This document shows positions 37,635-48,547 of a stretch of 64,000 bases of DNA, in pieces (position 1 is the stretch's first letter; each line of letters starts with the position of its first letter). A model generated the notes under the pieces. That model worked only from the letters and a program-made list of their open reading frames with translations. It searched no databases and was not told the DNA's origin. The position numbers and the translations under genes are program-made. Source of the stretch: Daldinia sp. FL1419 (lineage: Eukaryota; Ascomycota; Sordariomycetes; Xylariales; Hypoxylaceae); NCBI GenBank assembly GCA_025201765.1, contig MU623382.1, positions 186,001 to 250,000 on the forward strand, written 5' to 3'.

Positions 37635-39275
37635 GGTGGCCGCTATCTGAGCCGATACGATAATGACGCCCCCGACGAAATGAAATGGCGGATCGGCTAT
37701 ACTCGAAGGAGTCTGCTTTGAGGTTAGGTGTGGGATAATATTGCGTACCCTGGGTATGCAAACTGCTACCTCGACGGTACACTTCGACACCAAGGATGAA
37801 TAAAACTCGATAGGGTGATTTGGTCATTTCGCGAATGCGGGTGTGATGAGATTATCGACGTATCTTAGTAGTAGATGCGTTCATCCTACTATTTTCTTTT
37901 CCTTTCAGTTCGCAGGCAAATCCAGGTTTTCTAAATTAGTTTATACGATGATACTGGGCCAACTTTATTGGTTTCATGACATAGGCACGGAACATGGGCC
38001 CTTTGCCTATTCCCAATCAAGATTTCTTTTTCTGAAACGTGGAAAGCTGTTCACGTATCAGCTGGAATGTTAGGACTATGATAATTTGTGACATGCAGTA
38101 TTATTCACTACGCCTACATGGTTGTAGCAGCATTATGTTTGTAACGTGAACATCCGGACGTCGAGCTAACGCAACTGACATTGTTTGAATTGTAACATTA
38201 AATTCAAATATCACGGAAATGAGGGTTTAGGGGCATTCGATACAACCAGAACATAGTCCCAGTACCCAAATGGCTTCTCTACGTTTGCATGAAAACAGAG
38301 ATCTCATAACTACCTATATATTTTGCCGTTTGTTCTTTGTTATACTTTGCATCTAGTTCAAGCACCAAGAAGGGAAATAATGAACCAATCCTTCTTCATA
38401 GACATCGTTCTGAGATAAGTGACCGTTGTAATAGGTAGGAAAGTAGATTATAATGTAAACGCTTGCCCACGGTTGCTACTAGGTACTACTTATATGGTTT
38501 AGACACGGTAATAAGCCTATCAGACCATACAAACACGTCAAATATATAATTATTAATTTCCCAAGTTCAAAATCCAATATCAGGGGTCTCACTTGTTAAT
38601 TTGATTCGAACGGCTGGCTCATAGGTCAGTCGTCTGGACTTCTCGTCCCTCGAATCTAAACGACGTCACTTTCCCCAATCAGATTATTAGCGTACAGTAA
38701 CTTTATACTACATTTCTTAGCCTTTGCACTGTAAGTATACCTAAATAAGGGTAACCCCGCGGGACAGGGGCTAACGAATATAGTGCACAGTGCCTAAGAT
38801 ACCTAACCTAACAGCCTAGGTAGGTAGTGGGGTACCGCCACCCCTCGTAGTCCAATGTCAGGAAGCCGATTTCGCATGACAAAAACTCGGAAACCGCATT
38901 TCAAAGCAATTCTAGATGCGACAATCATTACGAAAACTTGAGAAAACTCACCTCTCTTCTGAGTTTGTTCACAGTTGACCCTGCATGTATCAATAGGAGA
39001 CATATCCTTATACGTTAAATCCAACATACTTCTGAGTAGTTAAAAGAAGAGGAATTCTTAATTACGACGTTCCACTATCGCTTCAACTTATTATCATACG
39101 CTTTCACTACCCGTTTAGTTACCTATATTGACAGATAGTACCATCCCGAATCGATAAAATAGCAATTCAATCTTCGTCTGATCCAACCAGCGACAGAGCC
39201 ATAACATAAACCAGGGGACGAGTCCCCCACGCTTCCGTTCCTCTCTCCCTCTTTCCCTCCTCGCCACCATCCATA
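37635..39275. other. Intergenic region, 1.6 kb
   Basis: No gene seen. A 140-codon minus frame at 37405-37827 overlaps the CYSTM-like exon and is a shadow. A CCTAGGTAGGTAG variant of the dispersed motif sits at about 38816. The right end holds the nar1 promoter. Confidence 0.45.
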
Positions 39276-41039
39276 ATGTCCGCAATTCTCTCTGCCGACG
39301 ACCTAAACGACTTCATCTCCCCAGGTGTAGCCTGCATCAAGCCCGTCGAGACCCTTCCCGCTGCTCCAGCCCCCTCCGACCCTACCGCCCTCGAACACGA
39401 AGTCATCCTCGACGGCCAACAACCCACCTCCGCAACCGCCGGTCCCGCCCAAATCTCACTTACAGACTGCCTAGCCTGCTCCGGGTGCGTTACTTCCGCC
39501 GAAGCCGTCCTCGTCAGTCTACAAAGCCACTCTGAACTCCTTAGCGTGTTAGATGGCGCGCCGGGCCTACGAATCACACAGCACGAGTCCGGGTTCAAAG
39601 TCGAAGGCTTGGAGAACCCAGACAGCAAACTCTTCGTGGCCAGCGTCTCGCCACAGACGCGCGCGAGCCTAGCAGCAGTCGCGGGGAGAGATGTTAGCGA
39701 GCGGGATGCAGGACGCATGATATCGCAACTGCTAATGGGATCGGGGGGGTTGCGCAAAGGTGGAAAGTGGAATAATGGGTTTACGTGGGTCGTCGATACA
39801 AATACAGCCCGGGAAGCAAGTCTAGTCCTAGGCGCGGAAGAGGCACTCAGCGAGAAGAGTAAAGTCTCAAAACCTATTCTGACGTCGAGTTGTCCTGGGT
39901 GGGTATGTTACGCCGAGAAAACACACCCGCATGTCTTGCCGTATATTTCAAAAGTGAAGTCACCACAGGCACTTATGGGCACATTATTAAAGACTACGTT
40001 AAGTCGAACACTAGGCATCTCTCCTGATCGGATATGGCACCTGGCTGTAATGCCATGCTTTGACAAGAAACTAGAGGCTAGCCGTGAGGAACTTACAGAT
40101 GCGGTGTGGAATGGGAATGGACAGCCTGGTAGGGGCGTTAGGGACGTGGATTGTGTAATCACGAGCAAGGAGATATTAATGTTAACAGAGTCGAGGAAAA
40201 TTGATTTCTTCGGACTATCCAGGGCTCCTATTTCGCCCTCCTCGCAAACCCCTTTCCCTGACGCCACGATAAGGCATTTTCTCTTCCCTCCGCGACCCCG
40301 AGCGCGCAAAGCAGACCCGGTAGCAGGAACATCAGGGGGTAATCTATATTATACATTAAAATATGTGTCTTCACAACACCCTGGGTCAAGAATCGAGACT
40401 GTACGTGGCCGAAACGCCGATGTCGTGGAATATACGGTGAGCTCGGCAGCTGGTGAACCAATATTCAAGGCTGCGAGATACTATGGTTTCCGGAATATCC
40501 AGAACTTAGTCCGGAGGTTAAAGCCGCAGAAACTATCGCGGCTACCGGGTGCAAAAGTTGCCGGCTCTCGGAGGCCGGCAGGGAAACCAGCTGGGCTGGA
40601 ATACGCTTATGTAGAAGTCATGGCGTGTCCTGGGGGCTGCACAAATGGCGGTGGTCAGATCAAGGTTGATGATCCGGTGGTTATTGAAAGAAGAGGCCTG
40701 GAGGCGAAGCCTGGGCCTCAGGAACAAAAGCAGTGGTTGGCGCAAGTTGATGAAGCCTATTTCTCGGCTGAAGACTCCGATTCGGATTTGGAGACAGAAG
40801 GGTTGAACTCAGTCGTAGAAGATGGGGGACATCAGACGCGAGGTGATGTTGTCGACGGCATTTCTCCATCATACATTCGAGATACCCTGGCGCATTGGGC
40901 AAGCATAACAGATATAGACGTCGATAGATTGGTATACACGAGCTATCGTGAGGTGGTGAGTGACGTGGGCAAGGACAAAACGGTGAACAGCACGGAAAGA
41001 GTCGTCCAATTAGCGGGCAAAATCGGCGGCGGCTGGTAG
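39276..41039 (+). CDS. nar1: Cytosolic iron-sulfur assembly factor Nar1 (iron-hydrogenase-like)
   Basis: Single exon, 587 aa. The N-terminal cluster-binding cysteines are C20, C65, C68, C71 (CLACSGC), and the H-cluster-like set is C206 (TSSCPGW), C261 (MPCFDKK), C451 and C455 (MACPGGC). These eight Cys match the two conserved [4Fe-4S] sites of Nar1. Nar1 acts in the CIA machinery, between the Cfd1-Nbp35 scaffold and the targeting complex, inserting Fe-S clusters into cytosolic and nuclear proteins. It has no hydrogenase activity. Length is close to filamentous fungal Nar1 (about 580-610 aa). The region 110-170 and the Arg-rich linker 330-350 are more variable. Ends only 61 bp from the stop of the SUZ-domain gene, in convergent orientation, so their transcripts probably overlap at the 3' ends. 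Confidence 0.95.
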   Translation: MSAILSADDLNDFISPGVACIKPVETLPAAPAPSDPTALEHEVILDGQQPTSATAGPAQISLTDCLACSGCVTSAEAVLVSLQSHSELLSVLDGAPGLRITQHESGFKVEGLENPDSKLFVASVSPQTRASLAAVAGRDVSERDAGRMISQLLMGSGGLRKGGKWNNGFTWVVDTNTAREASLVLGAEEALSEKSKVSKPILTSSCPGWVCYAEKTHPHVLPYISKVKSPQALMGTLLKTTLSRTLGISPDRIWHLAVMPCFDKKLEASREELTDAVWNGNGQPGRGVRDVDCVITSKEILMLTESRKIDFFGLSRAPISPSSQTPFPDATIRHFLFPPRPRARKADPVAGTSGGNLYYTLKYVSSQHPGSRIETVRGRNADVVEYTVSSAAGEPIFKAARYYGFRNIQNLVRRLKPQKLSRLPGAKVAGSRRPAGKPAGLEYAYVEVMACPGGCTNGGGQIKVDDPVVIERRGLEAKPGPQEQKQWLAQVDEAYFSAEDSDSDLETEGLNSVVEDGGHQTRGDVVDGISPSYIRDTLAHWASITDIDVDRLVYTSYREVVSDVGKDKTVNSTERVVQLAGKIGGGW

Positions 41040-41100
41040 GCCATCATTATTGTTTTGTAGATCGGGCTTATAGAGGATACCGCAATAATCATCAATAGCA

Positions 41101-42051
41101 TTAACTGCCCTTAGCACCACGCTTGGCGAACCCGAATCCTCCTCTTCCACTTCCGTCTGGACCCCGCGGTGCACGGATGACTTGATCTTCCTCCCGTGGA
41201 GTAGAGCGTCGAGATAAAGGGGCTCCACCATCGCTGTTGTCGCTGTTTCCTCTGCGGTCGCGTTGATGGCCGGGCTTGGGTGAGTAATTTGGGTCGTAGA
41301 GTTCCCGTCCTCTGCCCGACTGGCTACCAGGTCGCTGGTTATTACCATCCCTGTCCCTATCTCTATCTCCTCGGCTCTCGTTATGCCGATGCCCTCCCCC
41401 TCCACCACCACCTCTTCCACCGCGTCCCCTACCCCGCGGGGCCCTCCCCTCCGCCGACCGAGGAGGCGTCACGGCCCCGGGAGTCGAGGCGCCAGACGAC
41501 GGATTAGAGGCCGACACCGCGGCCGCAGCACCAGCGTTATTAGTGCCAAAGATCTTGGCACGCGCCTCATCATAGCGTCGTTGTTTCTCCTCGCGCTCGC
41601 GCTGCTGCTTGGCGAGGATCTCTTCGGGTGTGAGTTGGGGCGCCTTTTTAGACTCGTCTTCATCGTCGGCGTCGCGGGCATTGGGGTCCAATACGGGTTT
41701 ACGACTGAGGACTTTGACGGCGGGCTTGAATGTGTTGGTGAGTGGGGGGTCAGAACGCGAGGCGAGGTAATGGAATGTCTGGGGGGGTGCTTCGCTAGGC
41801 GAGGGTTAGTGGATGAGGATATGGTAGAGGTATGGAAGGGATATGGGAGGAGGGGGAAAGACATACGCTGATTCCCAGAGCTTCTTGTTGGACTCGGCAT
41901 GCTGCGCTAGACGCTCGGCTTTGGTCAATTGCGGCTGGGGTTTGGGTTCCGACTTGGAATCATCTTCGGCGGTGATAGCCTTGTCTGCTTGGGCTTCCCA
42001 GTCATCGTCCTCCCAAGCATCTGGCACCTTGTTGGTTGTCCTCTTTGCCAT
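41101..42051 (-). CDS. SUZ / SUZ-C domain RNA-associated protein (SZRD1-like)
   Basis: Two exons on the minus strand, 41867-42051 and 41101-41794 (72-nt intron, GTATGT donor, CTAAC branch, CTAG acceptor), giving 292 aa. The N-terminus DAWEDDDWE is typical of this family. A SUZ core follows, with VKVLSRKP, then EEILAKQQREREEKQRRY and ARAKIFG, a motif found in RNA-binding proteins. Downstream is a Ser/Thr/Pro segment, an RGG-type glycine/arginine stretch (RGRGRGGRGGGGG), an Asp/Arg repeat, and at the C-terminus a SUZ-C-type motif (RAPRGPDGSGRGGFGF). It should bind RNA or ribonucleoprotein partners in the cytoplasm. It has no R3H or other catalytic domain. The convergent neighbour nar1 lies 61 bp away. 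Confidence 0.85.
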
Positions 42052-42967
42052 GATGGCCAGCTCGCATGTATTGGACCGCGGGGTGTTTGCGCGAATCAAG
42101 GGACATACGTATGTTATGTATGTAGGATAACTACGCAATAATCTAAGAATATACAATTAAGTCTGCTGCTTTTTGGTTTCTATACGCAATCGCACATATA
42201 AGGAGACCGCAGTCATATCCCTATTCAAAGACTCGGAAAAAGAAACTAATAAAAAAAAATTAAAAAAAAATTAAAACCGGCTGTGACGATTGAGTCGAGA
42301 AGAGGGGAGATTTTTTGTTTTTCGCGAACGGAGTTATTAGAAAGTAACCTAATCGTAGAGTTACCCCATACTAGCGACTTCCCCCCTTGCGTTTTGACGT
42401 GGATTCCAAGGGGTCCCTAGGGACTTAAAAAAAAAAAAAGGCTTACCTAATATGGGGCGGTCTAGCTGGACCTCCTTCCTTACGGATTGTGTGTTACAGT
42501 GCATGGTAACTCCAAGTTACGAACAAAGGAACCAATCACCATAGTGATATTAGAGTGGGTCTGGATGATTGCCGCCGCCTAGCTCCAACTGCGACTGCCA
42601 ATGCAACTGTTACTTGACTGATCGGACATCAATACAAGAGTTATCAGAAAACATATCATATCTTTGGTGCATGTTTTACATCTTGCACGCCGAATAACTT
42701 TTTTGATAAAATAAAACTTGGCTTATTTTTCCCTGTGCCTTTTTTTCTAGTTTATTTCAGTTGATTAACTCCGCGATAATTCAACCTTAGGATATCACAA
42801 ACTAAACCGTCTAATATTATCGGTTTATCGCCGAATTCCAGTAAGTTGGATGGTCTGCTACTGCGCGAAACACGCCGACGAAGTAGATGCCTACCTAACT
42901 AACCTGATACTCTAGCAAACAAATCTTATTCATTATAAGATACAAACTATAAAATTAGTCAGAAATC
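42052..42967. other. Divergent promoter region between the SUZ gene and the 109-aa orphan
   Basis: AT-leaning, with A-tracts at about 42248-42280 and 42426-42440. No gene seen. It should carry both divergent promoters. Confidence 0.45.
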
Positions 42968-43373
42968 ATGCCAAGTAATATCGTCAGCTCGTCCCGACCG
43001 CTCGCCTCGCGGGTACCGGGCCAGCTTCACACCCCCACACATTCCTTCAGCGAGGCAGCCCTCACCCCGGACTCATCTGAAGCCAAGTCAAGCAACTGGA
43101 ATGACAAGCGCTCTAGAGAGGAACTTGATCTTGCACGCGCTAAGCTCGCGGACCAGAAGTTCAACATGAGTGAGTATCTGTATTTTAAACCCCATTTCGA
43201 ATATTTCGAATATTTTCACTGACAGTGGGTTACTACCCCTTTTAGGAGACTACGATGATCCTCTCTTGCCTCGTCAACATCGACAGGCTCATTACTACCC
43301 CAAGGGTGTTACGGCGGGAACGGAGGCTAATCTTCTGAAACTTATCGCCGAATTTACGGGCTCCTCTAGATGA
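42968..43373 (+). CDS. Small protein of unknown function (109 aa)
   Basis: Two exons, 42968-43169 and 43246-43373 (76-nt intron, AGTGAG donor context, TTTTAG acceptor), giving 109 aa. The first half is Ser/Pro-rich and disordered (SSSRPLASRVPG, THSFSEAALTPDSSE). The second half is charged and helical (REELDLARAKLADQKFNM) and leads into DYDDPLLPRQHRQAHYYPKGVT and EANLLKLIAEFTG, which look conserved in style. I do not recognise a family. The splice is supported by phase and by the clean stop soon after. It lies directly upstream of the AT-hook gene on the same strand, but 1.4 kb apart. Confidence 0.6.
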
Positions 43374-44317
43374 ATCAGGCAAGCTTAAAATAGTCACATA
43401 GGCTCCTAGAAGCTAATGTAGTTCATCCTAGGAACTACTCTATCTTAGGTAGTCTTTAGGAATACACTATGTTGCCCTTTTTCATGTTCACCTCGCCTGT
43501 CTTAAGATACTTTAGTTTCAGCTAGGTTGATAAATCCATAGAAAGCACAGAGAAATATTTTAAATTCTTTGTGGTTTCTTTTGGCTTCATAATGTTACTA
43601 TTATCTTTTCCCTTGCGGCAAAATAATATCCTTATGCCACTTACAAAGAGGTCTAGGGGTCTGCGGCCTGAGTTGGTCAAACGGGTAATGTAGAAACCCA
43701 GGACATAAGCTACTCAAAATTTACGCACAGGCAGAGCGTAAATACTAAAGCTTTGAATTACATATTGGGATGACTCTTCTGGACAACGCTGCAGGCCTAC
43801 GTATTTCTTTATTGCCTAATGTACAACAAAACCATTCATGCGAAGATGCATACTCCAGAACAGAATTAAAGTATTTATTAGCATCAGGCAGGTACCTGGA
43901 GGATGTTTTAAAAGAAGGGTATCATACCTGAGGTTTTGATATCTCGGATTAGATACCTAACCTGGAAAAACCTTCAGTCTAGTGAAACTAATTGGGAAAT
44001 AGTTATTATTTTATTATTTTGTAATGAGATATTCAACATTTTACTGCCACGCGGGTACAAGTAAAAAACGATAGGTAACTTTCTACGACGTACCGAGAAA
44101 TCAAATCCAAGGCAAACCAGAACTTGACTTTCGCCCCCCTTTTTTCAATACTTTTCTTCCCAAATGCAATTCTAATTTTAGCTTTAAAATACGGGCACTG
44201 ATTAGGTACCTACTTACCTACTTACTTACTTGTTACCTCAGGTACCTACCTACCTATCTAGGTACCTCTTACTGGAACAAACTACAATCAGAAACACATA
44301 TCTAATCCTCTGCCTGG

Positions 44318-44362
<45 letters not shown>

Positions 44363-44744
44363 CACTAAGGTAAGACAAGCATTGGTTCTTTCGTCACTTA
44401 GAATTAAAGTATCCAAGTCCTCTAAGTCCAACCCCTTCCGGCAACACACCCCCCCCTTTTTTCAATATACAACACCATACTATCATTATTACTTAAAATA
44501 TCATCGACTACACACTAAACAATTATCGCGACTAAATATAACTATACTGTTAATATCCCTAGTCCCGCATACACTCCAGCATTTTAAACAATTCAATCCA
44601 CCAATTATTCATTATAAACTGATCACACATTAACTAACCATCCCAAGGTACTATCTTCGACGTACAAATCAGATTCCGAGTATAAGTGATAGGCGCTGCC
44701 CTACCGAACCACCGACATCATACCAGCGAGATAACAAACACATC
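43374..44744. other. Intergenic region, 1.4 kb, with a long A-tract
   Basis: Includes a run of TACC/TACT-type repeats with GGTACC at about 44205-44272 and a 39-nt poly-A run at 44322-44360. No gene seen; the 83-codon frame at 44382-44633 has no support. Confidence 0.5.
44322..44360 (+). repeat. A39 homopolymer
   Basis: Thirty-nine consecutive A residues, about 385 nt upstream of the next start codon. Its length may be unreliable in assembly. It could alternatively mark the poly(A) end of an old retrotransposed insertion, but no target duplication was seen. Confidence 0.95.
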
Positions 44745-46335
44745 ATGTCTTTCCCGAGGGAATTCACTAAAGATGACCGCCCGGTTTCGCCAAGAACCAA
44801 CCGGTTCCCGGACTTGGATCCATGGAGTCACTAGTAAGTAATATCGAGGTTTCCTTTTATTCTTGTTTCCCTCTTTCCCTTGCTCGGTGGTATGGCCTAA
44901 GGGTTAGTGGTTCTTAGTTAAAGTGAATAATGAATTCTATCTTGACATACTTTCACCTATATTTAATACTAATATTTTCCAAAGCATAAACCAGGACGGG
45001 AACGCTGTAAAGTTCCCAGATCCTCTCCCTTATTCGTCCCCAGCAGAGCCTTCCGAGGTAGCTTTACAACAGGATACTAAGAAGTTCCTCGCCCTAGAGG
45101 AACTTGGCATTCTCACCTACAACGATCTTAGCTCTAACAATTTACCTGGGCGTGAACCCCCAAAGTACACCAAGGAGTTATCGATTCGTCAGCGTCGGCA
45201 ACTTAGGCTATTCGTTGATAACCTAGATCAGCCTATTGCCATACTCCTTCCTAGAAAGGGGGATTATTATGATAGTGAATTATTGATATCTAATATCAAA
45301 AAGGAACGTCCCCTCGTCAACAATCTCAAGGAGGAAGGAACCGGGAGCAGGGTGGTCCAAACAATTCTTGAATACGGCAAGTTGCACAACACCGACGAGG
45401 CATCCGCAACTCTCACCGGCTGCACACATTCAGCAACTCAAATATCTGATTACCAAGAAGCAACAATCAGTCCAGAATCGCAGGTCCAAAGCCAAGAAGA
45501 GCCCGTCAGCATGGCGGATCGTGATTTCGTCTCCGGCAATCCAACAGAACATAGCGACGATGACCCGCACGGTATCGACGCGTATCTAGCCTCCATAAAA
45601 GACCCCGAACAGCGCAACAAGACTATACTCGCTGGATTTAATACCATGCTACCTTCCAACCATGAGTTCAATAACGTTTGGCGGCACCCCTACTACCGTG
45701 GCGAGGAGGAAGATGGCGACTACGAATCCTGGTTCGAAAAAGCGGCCTATGAATATGGTTGGGGGAACGACAATCCCTTCTACGAACCGGAGGAGGACGA
45801 GCATTGGAGGGAAGTATCGGAACCCAAGATCGGTGATGAAGGCATACCCGACCAGGCGGCTCTCAACTATGTCTTAAATATGCGAGAAATGCGTGAGCGA
45901 TTGGAAGCAGCTATTCGCCGAAAAAGAGAGGTCTGGAAGGAGAAATACGGATCTGATGAGTACGATAGCTATGCTGCTACCTTTACTGGTGGACCCCCGG
46001 CTGGCAGTTCCAGCCACGCCAAAGAGTCTACCCCCCCTACCCAGCGCCGTATCCGTATCAAGTTCGTAAAGAAGACTATCGAGGAGGAAGATAATGTAAT
46101 CATACCTACCACCAGACTTGATAACGCCCACGGCACCGTCACTCAGTCATCTCCAGACAAATCCTCAGCGTCGACACCGCGCCGCAATAACCGTGGCCGG
46201 GGCCGTGGTCGCCGACGTGGACGCGGACGTCCTCGTGACAGCAAGCGAAAGGCCAATGACGACTCAGATTACTTCCCGGATGACGAAGACTCTGATGCGC
46301 TGAATATTCCGCGTAAGCGACGCCGAACGGCATGA
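44745..46335 (+). CDS. Nuclear protein of unknown function with AT-hook-like C-terminus (479 aa)
   Basis: Two exons, 44745-44833 and 44985-46335 (151-nt intron, GTAAGT donor, AAAG acceptor). The start at MSFPREFTKDD gives 479 aa; a longer frame beginning at 44923 lies inside the intron. The N-terminal half (about 30-150) looks globular (LALEELGILTYNDL, KYTKELSIRQRRQLRLFVDNL), and the middle holds an acidic Trp/Tyr-rich region (RHPYYRGEEEDGDYESWFEKA). The C-terminus is basic with repeated RGRGRGRRRGRGRPRD, an AT-hook-like (GRP) or RGG-like stretch, then a NLS-type end (PRKRRRTA). No known domain recognised. A nuclear, DNA- or RNA-associated role is an inference from the tail. Confidence 0.75.
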
Positions 46336-47497
46336 ACATGAGCAGACCGATTTTTTCCTTACTTTTACCATTTTCTCGTTGCTTTTCCGGATTCATGATT
46401 CCCAGAAAGGGCTAAAAAGTTTGCGTCTGCATTACAAAGGAAGATATACGAACTCGTTATTTGCGGATATGATATCGATCCTTGTGCGTTTGACTTACGA
46501 AGAGTGGTATAGGACTACTCCATAGGAAAGACAGGAGGCACGCATAGGATGAGAGTTTTCCAGGACTTGAATTGAGGTTCAACCGCTGAGTTTAGACAGG
46601 AAAGGATAAATTCGTTGCAATAGGGAAATTTGCTATGTTGTCTCTCCTCGTGATGTTTACACGAGCAGAGTATACGACCATTTACTACTCGGCATAACGA
46701 CCGTAGTAAGGTCATGAGGTATACGAATATCGTTGTCTTTTATTTGCTATCCATGAGCGTCCATCGAAAAAAACAGGAGACATACTTCGAATACATATTG
46801 AGCCTACCCTATGTACCTAGTTACCTAGGTAGCTATATAGACGTTTTCGCATTCTTTAGGATTTATCGTCCCTTCTCTATGATACCGTAGCGTAATTTAT
46901 TCCAGTAAGTGCCTACCCATTGGTCATTATCGTAGTTTCACTGGTGTATTTGAGTTAAGTATGTATACCCCGGGGACGCCTTCTTTCGATTCCGATGCTT
47001 CCTCTAACACGTCGACCCCTATCAGAAGGGAAAGTCTACCTGGTACTGAAAGCCAAATTGAGACCCGAAGCCACGGTGTCAATCTTACTCGGAGACTACT
47101 GGACAAGGGGCTCTCAACCTAATCAATCCAAAGCGCCACGCTATATTGTCTATACTTCTGTAGAGACGTTGATTATACTGGCATATTAAGTATATGGTCA
47201 CTACATGCCCCCTTTGCATTTCATCGTTCGTAGCGGTTATCAAAATTGACCGCCCGCCAAGAATTAGTGAATCTATCGGCTACCAGTTGACGGTGGCGTT
47301 GTTTCGTGTTCAAAGTACAGTTAGAACTCAAAGCCGCTCTGTCTAAACCCTAGCTATGACTGTACAGTCCTAGGACTGGAGTTTGGCGCTCCTGCCCTTA
47401 TAATTATTATATATAGCTCATCGATGCCCACATTCCGCAGCAGCCCACCTTGGTTATTTTGTCTTCCACGCAACTGGAGAGTTGGCTTCGTGCCAGA
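46336..47497. other. Intergenic region, 1.2 kb
   Basis: No gene seen. Exact TACCTAGGTA at 46822-46831. The right end is the promoter of the GFA gene. Confidence 0.45.
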
Positions 47498-48547
47498 ATG
47501 GACAGCATAACAAGCGCTGCGGCAACCGGCCGTACGAATACCGAGGAGAGCAACGGACAGAACGAAGTACCTGACAATGTACCAGACAATGTACCAGACA
47601 ATGTACCAGACAATGCACCAGACAATGTAAAAAACGTCCTCCAAAATTACAAGCCGAATGGCCAAGCGAACAATCGTAGGAAACGTCGTAAGACTGATCA
47701 CGTGGACAGCCAGGCGAACGACCAGGTAGACGACCACCTTAACGGTCAAACCCGCCTCGGTGGGAATGACGGAGTTAACGGCCATACAAACGACTTTCCG
47801 AATAACCGTCCGAGCGGCCAAACGAACGGCGGTCAGAATGGCCAAGCAAATGGCCAAGCGAATGACCAAGCAAATGGCCAAGCAAATGGCCAAGCGAATG
47901 GGCAAACCAGAAAACGGAAGAATGACGATGAGGACGGACCAGACGCCGAAGAGACGGCTCGTGGATCGTGTTGCTGCGGTGCCCTAGCAATAACAATTTA
48001 CGGAGATCCGGCAGCAGTATGGATTTGCCACTGTAGGATGTGCAAGAAAAAATCCGGCAGCGCCTTTGCCATAATCGCCTCCTACGACGCCGATGTACGT
48101 ACCCCCTTTTGCCCCTTTCAAGGTCGTTTATCTATCCTATTTCACTCTACCATACCTCCTCGCTTTACTCACCTGGGTATTAAGTCGTCTATAACATCAT
48201 CATATACCCGCCTACCTATTTGCCCATCCTTAGCCCCCCTTAAATGCTTACCCGATTTACGCGCTGAGGCTAACTTATACTTACTTACCTACCAGCACGT
48301 CTATGTACACGGGGCCGATGAGTATCTTAGGAATTACGACGTGGGCAACTACGCAAACCTGTTCTGCGCTCGGTGCGGGAAGACGGTCGTATCTTTCATG
48401 GAGGATATGGACATCAGCTACATCGAGGTGGGCATCTTGGACTGCCCGTCCGATGTTGTCCCCGAGCAGGAGTTCTACCATCAGGACAGACTTCAATGGC
48501 TTCCTGAGCTTCCATGCCTTCACCCATTCAGGGCTCTGCGAAATTAG
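47498..48547 (+). CDS. GFA / CENP-V domain protein with low-complexity repeat N-terminus
   Basis: Two exons, 47498-48094 and 48296-48547 (201-nt intron, GTACGT donor, ACCAG acceptor), giving 282 aa. The N-terminus (1-155) is disordered and contains VPDN repeats (24-44), a basic stretch (RRKRRK) and NGQAN repeats (113-136). The C-terminal domain has the Zn-binding pattern of the glutathione-dependent formaldehyde-activating/CENP-V fold: CCCGA (158-160), CHCRMC (177-182) and CARCG downstream. This family coordinates two zincs; many fungal members have unknown substrates despite the name. The intron is divisible by three and has no stop, so an unspliced transcript would also be translatable. Splicing is preferred because the joined SYDAD-HVYVHG reads as a normal family segment. 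Start at ATG 47498; an upstream in-frame TTG was not used. Confidence 0.82.
   Translation: MDSITSAAATGRTNTEESNGQNEVPDNVPDNVPDNVPDNAPDNVKNVLQNYKPNGQANNRRKRRKTDHVDSQANDQVDDHLNGQTRLGGNDGVNGHTNDFPNNRPSGQTNGGQNGQANGQANDQANGQANGQANGQTRKRKNDDEDGPDAEETARGSCCCGALAITIYGDPAAVWICHCRMCKKKSGSAFAIIASYDADVRTPFCPFQGRLSILFHSTIPPRFTHLGIKSSITSSYTRLPICPSLAPLKCLPDLRAEANLYLLTYQHVYVHGADEYLRNYDVGNYANLFCARCGKTVVSFMEDMDISYIEVGILDCPSDVVPEQEFYHQDRLQWLPELPCLHPFRALRN
47565..47632 (+). repeat. 15-bp coding tandem repeat (VPDN units) in the GFA gene
   Basis: Near-perfect copies of GTACCAGACAATxxx-type units encoding VPDN/APDN. Such tracts change length easily. Confidence 0.85.
47832..47906 (+). repeat. 12-bp coding tandem repeat (NGQA units) in the GFA gene
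   Basis: About six units of AATGGCCAAGCR type, with small changes (AATGACCAAGC), encoding NGQA/NDQA. Confidence 0.85.
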
